Shown: one piece after another, positions 1 through 8,408 of the stretch
Position numbering within the stretch: the first letter of the stretch is position 1
How the letters are laid out: every line of letters begins with the position of its first letter
Assembly: GCA_937918935.1 (NCBI GenBank)
Contig: CAKZSI010000028.1
Span: forward strand, 124,001-188,000
Length of the DNA stretch: 64,000 nucleotides
Origin: an uncultured Chloroflexales bacterium
GTDB lineage: Bacteria > Chloroflexota > Chloroflexia > Chloroflexales > Chloroflexaceae
Direction: 5' to 3'
Program-made: the position numbers and the translations under genes
Notes under the pieces: model-generated
What the model was told of the DNA's origin: nothing
Database searches by the model: none
What the model saw: only the letters and a program-made list of their open reading frames with translations

Positions 1-1021
1 CAGCCCGAACCGACGGGACCGTGGCGCTGAAACTATCGTCAAGCAGCGTGGCCCCGCTGGCTGCCGGCAGGGGCCGCAGGCGCCCGGCGGGCGGTTCAAT
101 GTGTGCCAGAGCCGCTGCGCAGGTTGCCAGATCCATTCCACAGACCAGACCGATCGCGACGGCAGCCAGGGCGGCATACACCCCCGGCTCTCCCAGAAGG
201 GGCACGTGGGCCTCAACCGTCTCGGCGCCCCGCCGCAGGCGCAGGCGGGCGCCTTCGAGAGTGTAGCGCGGCGCCTCGGCCCACAGATCCAGGCCGGGAG
301 TGAGGCCGTAGAAGAAGGTGTGCGACACGCCTCCGGCCAGGGCGCGTACCCGGGGATCGTCGCCGTTCAGCACCGCGATGCCGTCAGGGGGCAGGGCCGC
401 GACCAGGGCGCCCTTCTCGGCGGCGACGCCGTCGAGGTTCCCCAGGCCGCGCAGGTGGGTCTCGCCCACGGTGGTGACCACGGCGATATGAGGCGGAAAG
501 AGGGCCGCGAGCCGGGCAATCTCGCCGGGGCGGTCGCTGCCGTACTCCAGCACAGCGAAGCAGTGTTGCATCTCCAGGTGCGCCAGGGCGATGGGCAGGC
601 CCAGCAGCGAGTTGAAGCTCCGCCGGGTCTGGAAGGTGGGGGCCAGCGTCGCCAGCACGGCGGTGATAGCGCGGCGAGTAGTGGTCTTGCCGACGCTGCC
701 GGTCACGCCGATGACCCGTGGAGCGACGGCGGCCAGGCGAGCGGCGGCCCAGCGTTGCAGCAGGGCCTGGGGATCGTCGCTGAGCACCACCGTGGCGGCG
801 CCCGGGTCGGCGGGGGGCCAGCGGCAGAGCACACCGGTAGCTCCCGCGGCCAGCGCCGCAGGGATGTAGTCGTGCCCGTCGGCGCGCGCCGTGCGCAGAG
901 CGATGAAACACGCCCCGGGCGTGGTGAGGCGCGAGTCGTAGGACCAGTCGGCGAAGGTGGTCGCACGGGGAGCGGCATGCAGGCGCCCACCCGCGGCGAG
1001 CAATTCGTCAAGCGCAATCAT
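1..1021 (-). CDS. MurF-like Mur ligase, C-terminus cut by window edge
   Basis: An open frame enters from the window edge and starts at the ATG at 1021, so about 340 N-terminal residues are present. They follow the order of UDP-MurNAc-tripeptide:D-Ala-D-Ala ligases: an N-terminal UDP-substrate domain (about 1-95), the ATP P-loop GSVGKTTT (108-115), the SFNSLLGLP and VLEYGSDRPGEIA segments of the central domain, NGDDPR, and the beginning of the C-terminal domain (LLDDSF). MurF-type enzymes act in the cytoplasm in the last soluble step of peptidoglycan precursor synthesis. A complete murF lies in the dcw cluster at 48468, so this is a divergent second copy. Its true substrate is open. It is divergent from the permease gene at 1133. 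Confidence 0.85.
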   Translation of the reverse strand, partial: MIALDELLAAGGRLHAAPRATTFADWSYDSRLTTPGACFIALRTARADGHDYIPAALAAGATGVLCRWPPADPGAATVVLSDDPQALLQRWAAARLAAVAPRVIGVTGSVGKTTTRRAITAVLATLAPTFQTRRSFNSLLGLPIALAHLEMQHCFAVLEYGSDRPGEIARLAALFPPHIAVVTTVGETHLRGLGNLDGVAAEKGALVAALPPDGIAVLNGDDPRVRALAGGVSHTFFYGLTPGLDLWAEAPRYTLEGARLRLRRGAETVEAHVPLLGEPGVYAALAAVAIGLVCGMDLATCAAALAHIEPPAGRLRPLPAASGATLLDDSFSATVPSVRA

Positions 1022-1034
1022 GCCGGGTATTATA
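1021..1034 (-). promoter_or_regulatory. -10 hexamer placing a possible leaderless start
   Basis: On the minus strand a perfect TATAAT (1034-1029) lies 7 nt upstream of the ATG at 1021. Transcription from it would start at or next to the ATG, giving a leaderless message, and no Shine-Dalgarno is seen. No convincing -35 is present at 16-18 bp. The motif is nearly symmetric and also reads TATAAT on the + strand (1031-1036), so it could serve the permease gene instead. Confidence 0.35.
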
Positions 1035-1073
1035 ATGTCTCCCAACGCCCATCGCTGCCCGACGGCCGGGTCC

Positions 1074-1098
1074 GCGAGGGCGAAGCCCTCCCAGAAAC
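1074..1098. repeat. Repeat module B (partial copy)
   Basis: GAGGGCGAAGCCCTC followed by CCAGAAAC is a short hairpin with the trailing CCAGAAA that marks the second module of the dispersed intergenic repeat described in the findings. It lies between the divergent MurF-like and permease genes. Confidence 0.5.
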
Positions 1099-1132
1099 AT
1101 TCTTTCTATCGAATATCGAAGCAGGCATTCCA

Positions 1133-2086
1133 ATGAACGAAGTTGCCGTCGCGCGGCGCGCCGAGCGGGCCACCTGGGTATGGATGGGGGTGGCGCTGCT
1201 GGCCCACACCGGCTGGGGCGCCTATCCGGTGCTGGCGCGCTACCTCCAGACCGTGAGCGCCCTGCCCAGTATGGCCTTGCTATCCCTCGGTAACCTGATC
1301 GCCCTGCTGGTGTATGCGCCGTTCGCGCTGCGGCATGTCGACAGGCGCGTGCTGTGCTCGCGAGTGATCTGGGCCTTCGCGCTGGTCGTGGTGCTTCGAG
1401 CAATCACCAATCTTCTTGCCGCCCGCTACACGCTGGCGATCTACGTCCAGTTGATCACCCTGATGACGCCCCTGCTGGTGGCCTTGCTCAGCGCGGGGCT
1501 GTTTCGCGAGGCCCTGCCGCCCTTCACCTGGCCCGCGATAGGCTTCTCGTTCGCCGGCTCGCTGCTGATGATGAGTGGCGATCTCGGTGGCGAAGGCCCC
1601 CTGTTCCGTATCGGCAGGGGCGACCTGGCGGGTCTGGCCCTGGCGTTGACCTCGGCCCTGTGTCTGGCCTTCTACATGCTCCTGGTGCCGCGCGCGGCGA
1701 AGCAGGCCGTTTCGGGCGAAGCGGTGCTTCTGGTGCAGTTGATTGCTCTGACCCTGACCACCGGGGCAATCAGCGTGTTGCTGGGCGAGGATGCGGGGCG
1801 CTTCACCGCCATCGGCGCGAGCGACTGGGCGGTGTTTGGCGCCTTCGTCGGCTTCGTGCTGCTTGGGGCCAACGTGGGGCAGATCGCCGCCCTGCGGCGT
1901 CTGGGCGCGCCGCGGGTCAGCAGCACGATGGCCTGGCGGCTGATTGCCACCCTGGCGCTGGCGGCGCTGCTGCTCGGCGAGCGCCTGACCTCGTTCTGGC
2001 AGGTCCTGGGGGCAGGGATCGTCCTGGTCACCATTACCATCTACCTTTCGCGGCAGCGGCAGGGCGTCGCTACGCATGAGCCGTGA
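1133..2086 (+). CDS. EamA/DMT-family transporter
   Basis: The 317-residue product is almost entirely hydrophobic, with about ten predicted membrane segments in two halves, as in EamA drug/metabolite transporters (usual length about 290-310). The start at 1133 (MNEVAVARRAERATWVWMG) places the first membrane segment about 15 residues in, and the frame upstream of it is GC-rich shadow without transporter character. The family exports or imports small metabolites across the inner membrane, but the substrate cannot be read from sequence. It precedes the epimerase gene by 90 bp on the same strand, so co-transcription is possible. No strong ribosome binding site is visible. Confidence 0.8.
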   Translation: MNEVAVARRAERATWVWMGVALLAHTGWGAYPVLARYLQTVSALPSMALLSLGNLIALLVYAPFALRHVDRRVLCSRVIWAFALVVVLRAITNLLAARYTLAIYVQLITLMTPLLVALLSAGLFREALPPFTWPAIGFSFAGSLLMMSGDLGGEGPLFRIGRGDLAGLALALTSALCLAFYMLLVPRAAKQAVSGEAVLLVQLIALTLTTGAISVLLGEDAGRFTAIGASDWAVFGAFVGFVLLGANVGQIAALRRLGAPRVSSTMAWRLIATLALAALLLGERLTSFWQVLGAGIVLVTITIYLSRQRQGVATHEP

Positions 2087-2176
2087 TACCATGTTGGATT
2101 GCCGTATGTGGCATTCCGGTGAGATCTGACGACCCTGCGTGTGTGGGCCGTTGAACAAGAATTGGCGTAATAACCC

Positions 2177-3259
2177 ATGGCAGCAGCAACCACCATCCGC
2201 GCCCTCGGCGTTGAGCGTCTGGATATCCCCCTGCGTGCGCCGTTCGGCATCGCTGGCGGGGCGCAAGAGCTGGCCCGCAACCTCCTGGTGACGCTGGAAC
2301 TCGCCGACGGCACGCGCGGCTATGGCGAAGCTGCACCCTTCCCGGCCTTCAACGGCGAGACGCAGGCCGGCGCCCTTGCCGCAATCGAGGCGGTACGCCC
2401 GCGCATCGAGGGGGCGGACGCCCGTGAATGGCGCGCGATCGCTGCAATGCTGCGCGAGACGATCGGAAACGTGGGCAGCGCCCGCTGCGCCATCGAAACC
2501 GCCGTTCTCGACGCCCTCACCCGCCGCGCGGGCATGCCGCTGTACGTCTTCTTCGGCGGCGCGAGCCACGCGCTGGAGACGGATATGACTATCACCACCG
2601 GCACGGTTGAGGCGGCGGCGGTTGCGGCGCGGGAGATCCTCGGGCGCGGGATTCGGGTGATCAAGGTCAAGATCGGCGCGGGCGACCTGGCCCTCGACCT
2701 GGCGCGGATCGGCGCCATTCACGCCGTTGCGCCCGACGCGCCGCTGATCCTCGATGGCAACGGCGGGATAAGCGCCGATACGACCCTGGCGCTGCTGGGC
2801 ACGTTGCGGGTACAGGGCCTGCGTCCGGCGCTGCTGGAGCAGCCGGTGCCCGCCGACGACTGGGAAGGGTTGCGGCAGCTCACGCGCTGGTCCGGCGTGC
2901 CCGTGGCCGCCGATGAAAGCGCCGCGAGCGCGGCCAGCGTGCTGCGCCTGGCTGCCGAGCGCGCCGCCGACGTGATCAACATCAAACTGATGAAGTGCGG
3001 GGTGGTCGAGGCGCTTGAGATCACGGCGATTGCCCGTGCCGCCGGTCTGGGCCTGATGATCGGCGGCATGGTCGAATCCATGCTCGCGATGACCATGTCG
3101 GCGCACTTCGCCGCCGGGCTGGGCGGGTTCTCCTTTGTGGATCTGGATACGCCGATGTTCCTGGCCGAAAACCCGTTTGACGGCGGCTTCCGCCAGCACG
3201 GCGCCCGGCTCAGTCTTGACCACATCGCGGCCGGACACGGGGTGGAGCCGCGAGGTTGA
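2177..3259 (+). CDS. Enolase-superfamily dipeptide epimerase (L-Ala-D/L-Glu type)
   Basis: The 360-residue protein has the muconate-lactonizing-enzyme fold: a capping domain (about 1-130) with the family GYGEAAPFP motif, then a barrel carrying the catalytic lysine motif VIKVKIG (KxK), metal ligands in LDGNGG, LLEQPV and AADES, the second lysine in NIKLMKCG, and GGMVES near the end. These are the marks of L-Ala-D/L-Glu epimerases, which recycle murein dipeptides. Other dipeptide epimerase specificities are possible. The MurF-like gene nearby also concerns peptidoglycan precursors, but it is on the other strand and beyond the permease. The start is the ATG after TAACCC; no good ribosome site is seen. 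Confidence 0.85.
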   Translation: MAAATTIRALGVERLDIPLRAPFGIAGGAQELARNLLVTLELADGTRGYGEAAPFPAFNGETQAGALAAIEAVRPRIEGADAREWRAIAAMLRETIGNVGSARCAIETAVLDALTRRAGMPLYVFFGGASHALETDMTITTGTVEAAAVAAREILGRGIRVIKVKIGAGDLALDLARIGAIHAVAPDAPLILDGNGGISADTTLALLGTLRVQGLRPALLEQPVPADDWEGLRQLTRWSGVPVAADESAASAASVLRLAAERAADVINIKLMKCGVVEALEITAIARAAGLGLMIGGMVESMLAMTMSAHFAAGLGGFSFVDLDTPMFLAENPFDGGFRQHGARLSLDHIAAGHGVEPRG

Positions 3260-3300
3260 GGCAAGCCGTCGCTACGTTATTGCTTCTCCTCGGCGGGGAG

Positions 3301-3327
3301 GTTCGGAGAGGCCGCGCCCCTCCGAAC
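3301..3327 (+). terminator. Hairpin downstream of the epimerase gene
   Basis: GTTCGGAGAGGC (3301-3312) pairs with GCCCCTCCGAAC (3316-3327) over 12 positions with one wobble or mismatch and a 3-nt loop. No T tract follows, so it is either a repeat element or an RNA-stabilising 3' end rather than a classical intrinsic terminator. Confidence 0.4.
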
Positions 3328-3496
3328 GAACAGGATTCCCGTCGGGGCCTGTGATCCCCTGACCTCTGCCTGTGGCGGCGCCACGATGAACTGACACAGG
3401 GGAACTAGACCGCACCCTCCCCTCTGCCGGGCAAAGGCAGCCATGGTGTAGAAGTTCCATCCAAGATCAACCGGCTACGCTTGGATCTTCTTACCA

Positions 3497-3525
3497 TAGT
3501 CACGCGCGTTCGGCCCCCCTATACT
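3497..3525 (+). promoter_or_regulatory. Candidate sigma-70 promoter of the ANTAR regulator
   Basis: TAGTCA (3497-3502, four of six matches to TTGACA) is followed after 17 bp by TATACT (3520-3525, five of six matches to TATAAT). The predicted transcript would begin near 3532 and give a leader of about 80 nt before the ATG at 3615. Confidence 0.5.
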
Positions 3526-3614
3526 GAAAAGAATACCAGATCTGATCGCACCGAAGCTCCCTCGCGCCGGGGCCGGCGTAGCGAGGGGCTTGTTGTCTTT
3601 TGCGAGCGTAGCGT

Positions 3615-4193
3615 ATGACGACGCGACTGATAATTGCCGATGACGATCCGCTTATTCGTATGAACCTGCGGGAGATGCTGCAAGAGCAGGGCTACCTGGT
3701 CGTGGGCGAGACCGGCGACGGGTTGAGCGCGGTCAACCTCACCCGGCAGGTGCGCCCGGAGTTAGTGCTGCTCGACGTGAAGATGCCGCACATGGACGGC
3801 ATCACCGCGGCGAAGATGATCGGCGACGAACACCTGGCACCGGTGTTGCTGCTCACCGCCTATAGTTCGCGCGAACTGGTTGAGCAGGCACGGGCTGCCG
3901 GCGTGCTGGGATACCTGATCAAACCAGTGCGCGACGCTGATTTGATGCCCTTGATTGAAGTGACTGTGGCGCGCTGGATGGAACGGATTCAGCGCCGCAA
4001 GGAACTGGCGCAACTGCAGGAGCGTCTGGAGACGCGCAAACTGGTGGACCGGGCCAAGGGCTACCTGATGGATCACCAGGGCCTGAGTGAGGCCGAGGCC
4101 TTCCGCAAGATCCAGCAACTGGCGATGAACAGTCGCAAGACGATGCGTGAAGTGGCGCAGGCCATTTTGCTCGCCAGGCAGTTGAGCGCCTGA
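3615..4193 (+). CDS. Response regulator with ANTAR RNA-binding output domain
   Basis: The 192-residue protein has a receiver domain (about 1-120) with the acidic pair in IADDDP, the phosphorylation aspartate in LVLLDVKMP, the threonine in LLLTAYS and the lysine in YLIKPV. A helical linker leads to a C-terminal ANTAR domain (about 135-190) with AKGYLMDHQGLSEAEAF and a conserved helical end. ANTAR proteins bind paired stem-loops in nascent RNA and prevent termination, as do AmiR, NasT and PdtaR. No histidine kinase is adjacent, so the partner is encoded elsewhere. The gene appears monocistronic, with its own promoter; the next gene starts 102 bp downstream with a strong ribosome site. Confidence 0.9.
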   Translation: MTTRLIIADDDPLIRMNLREMLQEQGYLVVGETGDGLSAVNLTRQVRPELVLLDVKMPHMDGITAAKMIGDEHLAPVLLLTAYSSRELVEQARAAGVLGYLIKPVRDADLMPLIEVTVARWMERIQRRKELAQLQERLETRKLVDRAKGYLMDHQGLSEAEAFRKIQQLAMNSRKTMREVAQAILLARQLSA

Positions 4194-4295
4194 TGGTGAA
4201 TACACTCGCGTTCTTCTTTCACCGTGTTGTAAAGGTGCGGGCAAGTGGAGTTATGGTATGCTCACCTCGCGTAGGAAGCGAAGGAGAAGACCACC

Positions 4296-5381
4296 ATGGC
4301 TCACATCGCCCCACACCAGCCTTGTCTGACGCGCCATGCCGTGATCCTGGCCGCTGGCGAGTCGACCCGCACCCGCCCGCTCACCCTCCACCGCCCGAAG
4401 CCCCTGATCCCGCTGCTTGGGCGTCCGCTCCTGGCCCATATCCTGGATGCGCTGGTAGGTCTGGTTGAGCGGGTCACTCTTGTGGTCGGCTACCGCGCGG
4501 AGATGGTCGAGGCGGCATTCGGGAGCGCATACCGCGGAATGGTCCTGCATTATGCCCGTCAGGAGGTGATGAACGGCACGGCGGGGGCGCTGCTGGCGGC
4601 CGGCCCGATTGATGAGTCGTTCTTCCTGCTTTACGGCGATAATCTGGTGGCCCACGAGGATATCGTGGGGGTGTGTTGCGCGCATTACAGCGTGGCCGGG
4701 TTGCGTGTGGCCGACGCTCGCTCCTTCGGGGTGCTGGAGATGGTTGATGGGACCGTGCGCCGGATCGTCGAGAAGCCGGCCGATCCGCCGCCCGACGCGC
4801 TCGCCAATGCAGGCGTGTACCACTTCGACGGGGCGGTCTTTCCGCTTCTGGAGCGGATCGTGCCCTCGCCACGCGGGGAGTTGGAACTGACGGACCTGGT
4901 TGGCGCGTTGGCGATGGAGCAGCCGGTGCAGGCTCACATCTGTACGGGCCACTGGGTTCCGGTAGGCACTCCCTGGGAGGCGTTGAGTGCGGCGCAGTTT
5001 TTGCTGACGCAGCGGGGGGGGGAGCAAGTCTGGATCCACCCCGAGGCGCGGATAGAGCCAGGGGCGCGGATCATTGGCCCGGCGGCGATTGACTCCGGCT
5101 GCGTGGTGCACGCCGGCGCGGTGGTTGCCGCCTCGGTGCTCGGCGCTGGCGCGATCGTTGGTCCCGGGGCGCGAGTGTCGTACTCGTGGCTCGACGATGG
5201 ATCGCGTGTGGGCGTGGGGGCCAGTCTGGAAGCACAGGTTTTCGAGGAGGTGCAACCCGTGGCCGAGACGCGGGGGATGCTAAGCCGCACGCAGTTGATC
5301 ACCCGCGGTGCAGTGCTGGCGCGGGGTGTTAGCGTGCCCGACGGGGTGGTGATCGCGCCGGGAAGCATTGTCAGGGCCTGA
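4296..5381 (+). CDS. Sugar-1-phosphate nucleotidyltransferase with left-handed beta-helix
   Basis: The 361-residue protein begins with a nucleotidyltransferase domain (about 10-240) carrying the signature AAGESTRTRPLTLHRPKPL, a GTAGAL motif and the metal-binding YGDN. A C-terminal left-handed beta-helix follows (about 245-361), with hexapeptide-like repeats rich in G and A such as IEPGARIIGPA and IVGPGARV. This architecture belongs to GlmU/RmlA2-like enzymes that make NDP-sugars from sugar-1-phosphates in the cytoplasm. There is no clear acetyltransferase active site, so the helix may only oligomerise or regulate. The start at 4296 follows AAGGAGAAG at a good distance. The base or sugar used cannot be assigned. 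Confidence 0.8.
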   Translation: MAHIAPHQPCLTRHAVILAAGESTRTRPLTLHRPKPLIPLLGRPLLAHILDALVGLVERVTLVVGYRAEMVEAAFGSAYRGMVLHYARQEVMNGTAGALLAAGPIDESFFLLYGDNLVAHEDIVGVCCAHYSVAGLRVADARSFGVLEMVDGTVRRIVEKPADPPPDALANAGVYHFDGAVFPLLERIVPSPRGELELTDLVGALAMEQPVQAHICTGHWVPVGTPWEALSAAQFLLTQRGGEQVWIHPEARIEPGARIIGPAAIDSGCVVHAGAVVAASVLGAGAIVGPGARVSYSWLDDGSRVGVGASLEAQVFEEVQPVAETRGMLSRTQLITRGAVLARGVSVPDGVVIAPGSIVRA

Positions 5382-5454
5382 TCGGATCGGGCTGGGAAAT
5401 GAGACTTCCCCTCAAGAGGGGAGGTTCGAAGGGGCGAAGCCTCTCCGAAAGCAC

Positions 5455-5495
5455 CTTTCCGGTGCGGCGCGGTGAAGCCGCGTCGCACCGGAAAG
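5455..5495. terminator. Long hairpin between convergent genes
   Basis: An 18-bp stem (5455-5472 pairs with 5478-5495, one wobble) closes a 5-nt loop. It lies between the converging nucleotidyltransferase (+) and alcohol dehydrogenase (-) genes, where a bidirectional terminator is expected. It lacks a T tract, and the surrounding sequence is made of repeated GC-rich elements that recur near 44060-44110. Confidence 0.45.
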
Positions 5496-5601
5496 GGCAA
5501 CCCTGCGGAGGCCGCAGGCCCCCGCAACCTCCGCCGAGACGCAGTCTCGTTGTAGCATCAGGGCGACCAGTTTTTCGCCGATGCCTGAGTGCTCAAATCC
5601 C

Positions 5602-6756
5602 CTACCACATCTGTCGGAGGAGGTTGAGCAGGTCCTCCTCGGTGGCGTCGCGCGGGTTCCAGAACATTGCCGCCTCGACGATGGAAAGGGCGGCAAGTTC
5701 AGGCAGCGCTGATTCGGGGATCTCCACGTCGCGCAGGCGGAGGGGCAGGCCACAGTCGGCGGCCAGGTTCTTCACCGCGGTGATCCCGTCGGCAATAACC
5801 TCCTCGTCGCTGCGCCCGCCGGCATTCACCCCCATAGCGCGGGCGATGCGCACGTAGCGTTCGGGTGCAACCGGGGCATTAAACTCCATGCCGTAGGGCA
5901 AAATGATCGAATTGAGCGTCCCGTGATGCACAGGATAGTGCGCGCCGATGGCGTGAGAGATGGCGTGCACCACGCCGAACCAGCTATTCGAGCAGGCCAC
6001 GCCGGCCATGCACGAGGCGAGGAGCATCTGGCTGCGTGCCTCGAGATTGCCGCCCTGGTGCACGGCATCGCGCAGATGGTTGGCGATAACGTCAATCGAA
6101 GCCAGGGCCAGGCTATCGCTGAAGGGATTGTTCTCGGTGGAGACATAGGCCTCGATCGCGTGTGAGAGGGCGTCCATCCCGGTGGCAGCCGTCAGGCGCG
6201 GGGGCAGGGTGAGGGTCAACTCAGGGTCAAGCACCGCGATATCAGGCATCAGATAGCGACTTGCGAGGCTGATCTTGCGGTTTTCGTCCTCATCCTTGAT
6301 CACGGCGACCACCGTCACCTCGCTGCCGGTGCCGGCGGTAGTGGGGACGGCAATCATCGGTGTCAGCGGCTGGATGATCGTATTATAGCCTTCATACTGA
6401 GGGATCTCGCCACCAAGGGTAAGCAAGATACGCATGCCCTTGGCCGTATCAATCGGGCTGCCGCCACCGAGCGCGATGAGTAAGTCGGCACGCGCGGCGC
6501 GGGCCGCCTCGGTGGCCTCGTTGACGGTTGCCAGTGACGAGTTGGGGGGCACATTATCGTAGATGCCCACCACTTCGGCGAAGCCTTCAATACCCGCCAG
6601 CACCGGTTCGAGCAAGCCGGCCGCCACCACCCCCTTGTCGGCGACGATAAACGCGCGTTCCGCGGCGAGTTCCTGTGCCAGCGAACCCAGCTCGCGCGCC
6701 AGACCCGCCTTATATTGGACCCGCGCCCTCAGGCCGAACTCGAAAAACTCCTGCAT
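5602..6756 (-). CDS. Iron-containing alcohol dehydrogenase
   Basis: The 384-residue product fits the family length. It has an N-terminal NAD(P)-binding domain with GGGSPIDTAKG (about 95-105) and PTTAGTGSEVT (about 137-147). The C-terminal helical domain carries the metal ligands in ATGMDALSHAIEAYVS (Asp and His) and in VVHAISHAIGAHYPVHHG (two His). These group III enzymes oxidise or reduce short alcohols, aldehydes or diols in the cytoplasm with Fe2+. The substrate, for example ethanol, butanol or 1,3-propanediol, is not determined. The ATG at 6756 is preceded by AGGACGGTGGGG. The gene stands alone, converging on the nucleotidyltransferase gene. Confidence 0.9.
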   Translation of the reverse strand: MQEFFEFGLRARVQYKAGLARELGSLAQELAAERAFIVADKGVVAAGLLEPVLAGIEGFAEVVGIYDNVPPNSSLATVNEATEAARAARADLLIALGGGSPIDTAKGMRILLTLGGEIPQYEGYNTIIQPLTPMIAVPTTAGTGSEVTVVAVIKDEDENRKISLASRYLMPDIAVLDPELTLTLPPRLTAATGMDALSHAIEAYVSTENNPFSDSLALASIDVIANHLRDAVHQGGNLEARSQMLLASCMAGVACSNSWFGVVHAISHAIGAHYPVHHGTLNSIILPYGMEFNAPVAPERYVRIARAMGVNAGGRSDEEVIADGITAVKNLAADCGLPLRLRDVEIPESALPELAALSIVEAAMFWNPRDATEEDLLNLLRQMW

Positions 6757-6907
6757 ACCCCACCGTCCTTTGGCTCACTGCGTCATGTCGTGAGTCCATT
6801 ATACGGGGGTTGTGAAGGGGGGGCATCATCATGGAGCATGCGGGGAGGGCTGCATCCTCCCCGCAATCACTCACCTGCGCGCCATGCGGAACGAACAGCC
6901 CGCGCGC

Positions 6908-7633
6908 TCAGCGTTCGGCCAGGAGCATGGCGATGTAGTTCAGGGTGGCGCGGCGGGCCTGGGGATGCAACTGGCGCCACAGATCGAGCAGCCGAAGCTC
7001 GTCGGACGCGCCGACAGCCGTCGGAGTGAGGGAAGGCACTGTGGGAGCGCCTGGGAGGGGGGCGTGGTTTGACCCGGGCAGTGCGGCGGCAAGCTCCGCG
7101 GTCGCCGGAGCGGGGACTGCCGCGGGGCGCTCTTCGGTGGCGGGCCGGGCCGGCGCGAGGGCGCCGCCGTGCTGCTGCACGGTATTGGCGATAATCACGC
7201 TGGCCATTTCGTAGGCCGGCACGCCGAGCACCTCAGCCAGACGCCGGGCCTGATCGGCGTCGGGCAGGGTCTGGTTGTGCAGATAGTTGCGCAGCGCCCC
7301 ATCACTGATTTTAGTCGCACGGGTAAGTTTGGCGCGTGAGAAACGGCCTTCCATTTTCGCCTGGAGCCACTCCCCGAAGTTAGGAGCAGCGGTGGGTGCG
7401 AGTTGCATGCGCCACCGCACTTCCTCCACGGGCATATCCAGGGCCTCGCCGATCAATTCGAGGGTGCGCTGGCGAGGGCGCTGGGAGGTGCCGCTGATAA
7501 ACTGGCGGAGCGAAATCGCGCCAACATTGATCGATTGGGCATAATTGCTGAGCGACTGACCGTTCTCCATTGCCGCGTAAAAGAGCAATACCGACAGCGG
7601 TGCATTCTCCGGAATAGTGCCATTGTGTGGCAT
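6908..7633 (-). CDS. Regulator with two XRE-like HTH domains
   Basis: The 241-residue protein shows two separate XRE/lambda-repressor-like helix-turn-helix segments. The first spans about residues 20-75 (SLSNYAQSINVGAISLRQFI, then ...LIGEALDMPVEEV). The second spans about 88-145 (SRAKLTRATKISDGALRNYL, then ...RRLAEVLGVPAYEM). An Ala/Pro-rich linker (about 150-205) leads to a short C-terminal helix (LDLWRQLHPQARRATLNYIA). The 35-residue spacing of turn helices within each unit suggests DNA binding, possibly to a bipartite operator. The start is supported by AGGAG 8 nt upstream of 7633. It is transcribed away from a long AT-richer intergenic region that may contain its own operator. Its target is unknown. 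Confidence 0.7.
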   Translation of the reverse strand: MPHNGTIPENAPLSVLLFYAAMENGQSLSNYAQSINVGAISLRQFISGTSQRPRQRTLELIGEALDMPVEEVRWRMQLAPTAAPNFGEWLQAKMEGRFSRAKLTRATKISDGALRNYLHNQTLPDADQARRLAEVLGVPAYEMASVIIANTVQQHGGALAPARPATEERPAAVPAPATAELAAALPGSNHAPLPGAPTVPSLTPTAVGASDELRLLDLWRQLHPQARRATLNYIAMLLAER

Positions 7634-8408
7634 AGCCAGACTCCTAACAAGCCACGAACGACCTCAAAGCATCACGGGAACCTGATACCACCTGTCCACC
7701 ATTCTGGCGATCACCGCTACGTTGCCAGTTCGCGGCCATGCGGCTGCAAGCGGGGGAGGGTATGTCGTTCAGCCGGTTTTGGACCCTCCGAACCTCCCCG
7801 CAGATAGAACACGACGACCTGGCATTGCACGTCGCCAGCGACGCTAAAACAAGGCCGAGTATAGACAACGGATCGATCACAGGCCACAAATCTCGGCGCG
7901 CGTAGTCTAACCTGGTCGCGATATGCTTACACTAATGGTTCTAAGGTGATAGTATTAGCTATTATCGCGAACTATTGGCAGTATACGTCAACAGATCTAT
8001 CCTGTCAAGTATTGGGTAGGATTATGTTCATAGAAACACCATACCCGTCGCTGATAAACACGGTTTTCTGTGCCTGGTCCGCCATTGTTGCTTCGAGGGG
8101 CGTACTGAAGGATGGTCTACGATTATGGCTCAGGCTGTGTTACAATCGGTTTGTCTTATGGGCGCAGCCCTGACTGTCAGTGCGCCTGATGTGAACCCGG
8201 GGAAACCAGGTTGCCGCTACCCCTGGAGGGGCGCTGGCGCCTCAACACCGGTTGTAAGGAGGGTGGGAAACCCGGTTTTCTCAAGCCCCTACCTGCGGGG
8301 AGGGTCTGGAAGGGCAAGGCCATCCCAGAAATCCTGTTTCGTTTTCCGCCCGCTGTGGGCGGAACAGGGGTTTGCGGGGAGGCAGAGACTCCCCACCTCC
8401 AGGAGACA
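7634..8408. other. 775-bp intergenic region with degenerate repeats
   Basis: No convincing gene is seen. The part from about 7900 to 8060 is clearly richer in A and T than its surroundings and probably holds the promoter of the two-HTH regulator. From about 8199 the region is built of the dispersed repeat: a degraded palindrome (8199-8215), a clearer one (8265-8280) and a module B hairpin (8297-8340). The 75-codon frame at 7946-8173 has no homology I recognise and poor codon use. Confidence 0.6.
8265..8340. repeat. Composite dispersed repeat (modules A and B)
   Basis: GGGAAACCCGGTTTTC (8265-8280) is followed by GGGGAGGGTCTGGAAGGGC and CATCCCAGAAATCC (8297-8333). This is one of the full composite copies: palindrome first, then the second hairpin module with its CCAGAAA tail, directly upstream of the S9 peptidase gene. 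Confidence 0.6.

Larger units (their letters stand above)
3260..3614. other. Intergenic region with one hairpin and one promoter
   Basis: No credible gene is seen in these 355 bases. The left part carries a GC-rich hairpin (3301-3327) behind the epimerase gene, related to the dispersed repeats of this window. The right part carries a promoter-like pair of hexamers (3497-3525) for the ANTAR regulator. The stretch between them shows no codon structure. Confidence 0.6.

Noticed and set aside
101-1132. Long + strand frame in front of the permease
   Set aside because: It lies opposite the MurF-like gene, is Gly/Gln/Arg-rich without domains and joins the permease frame only because GC-rich DNA has few stops.
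7946-8173. 75-codon + strand frame in an AT-rich gap
   Set aside because: No ribosome site, no family and poor codon bias. It probably arises from non-coding DNA.
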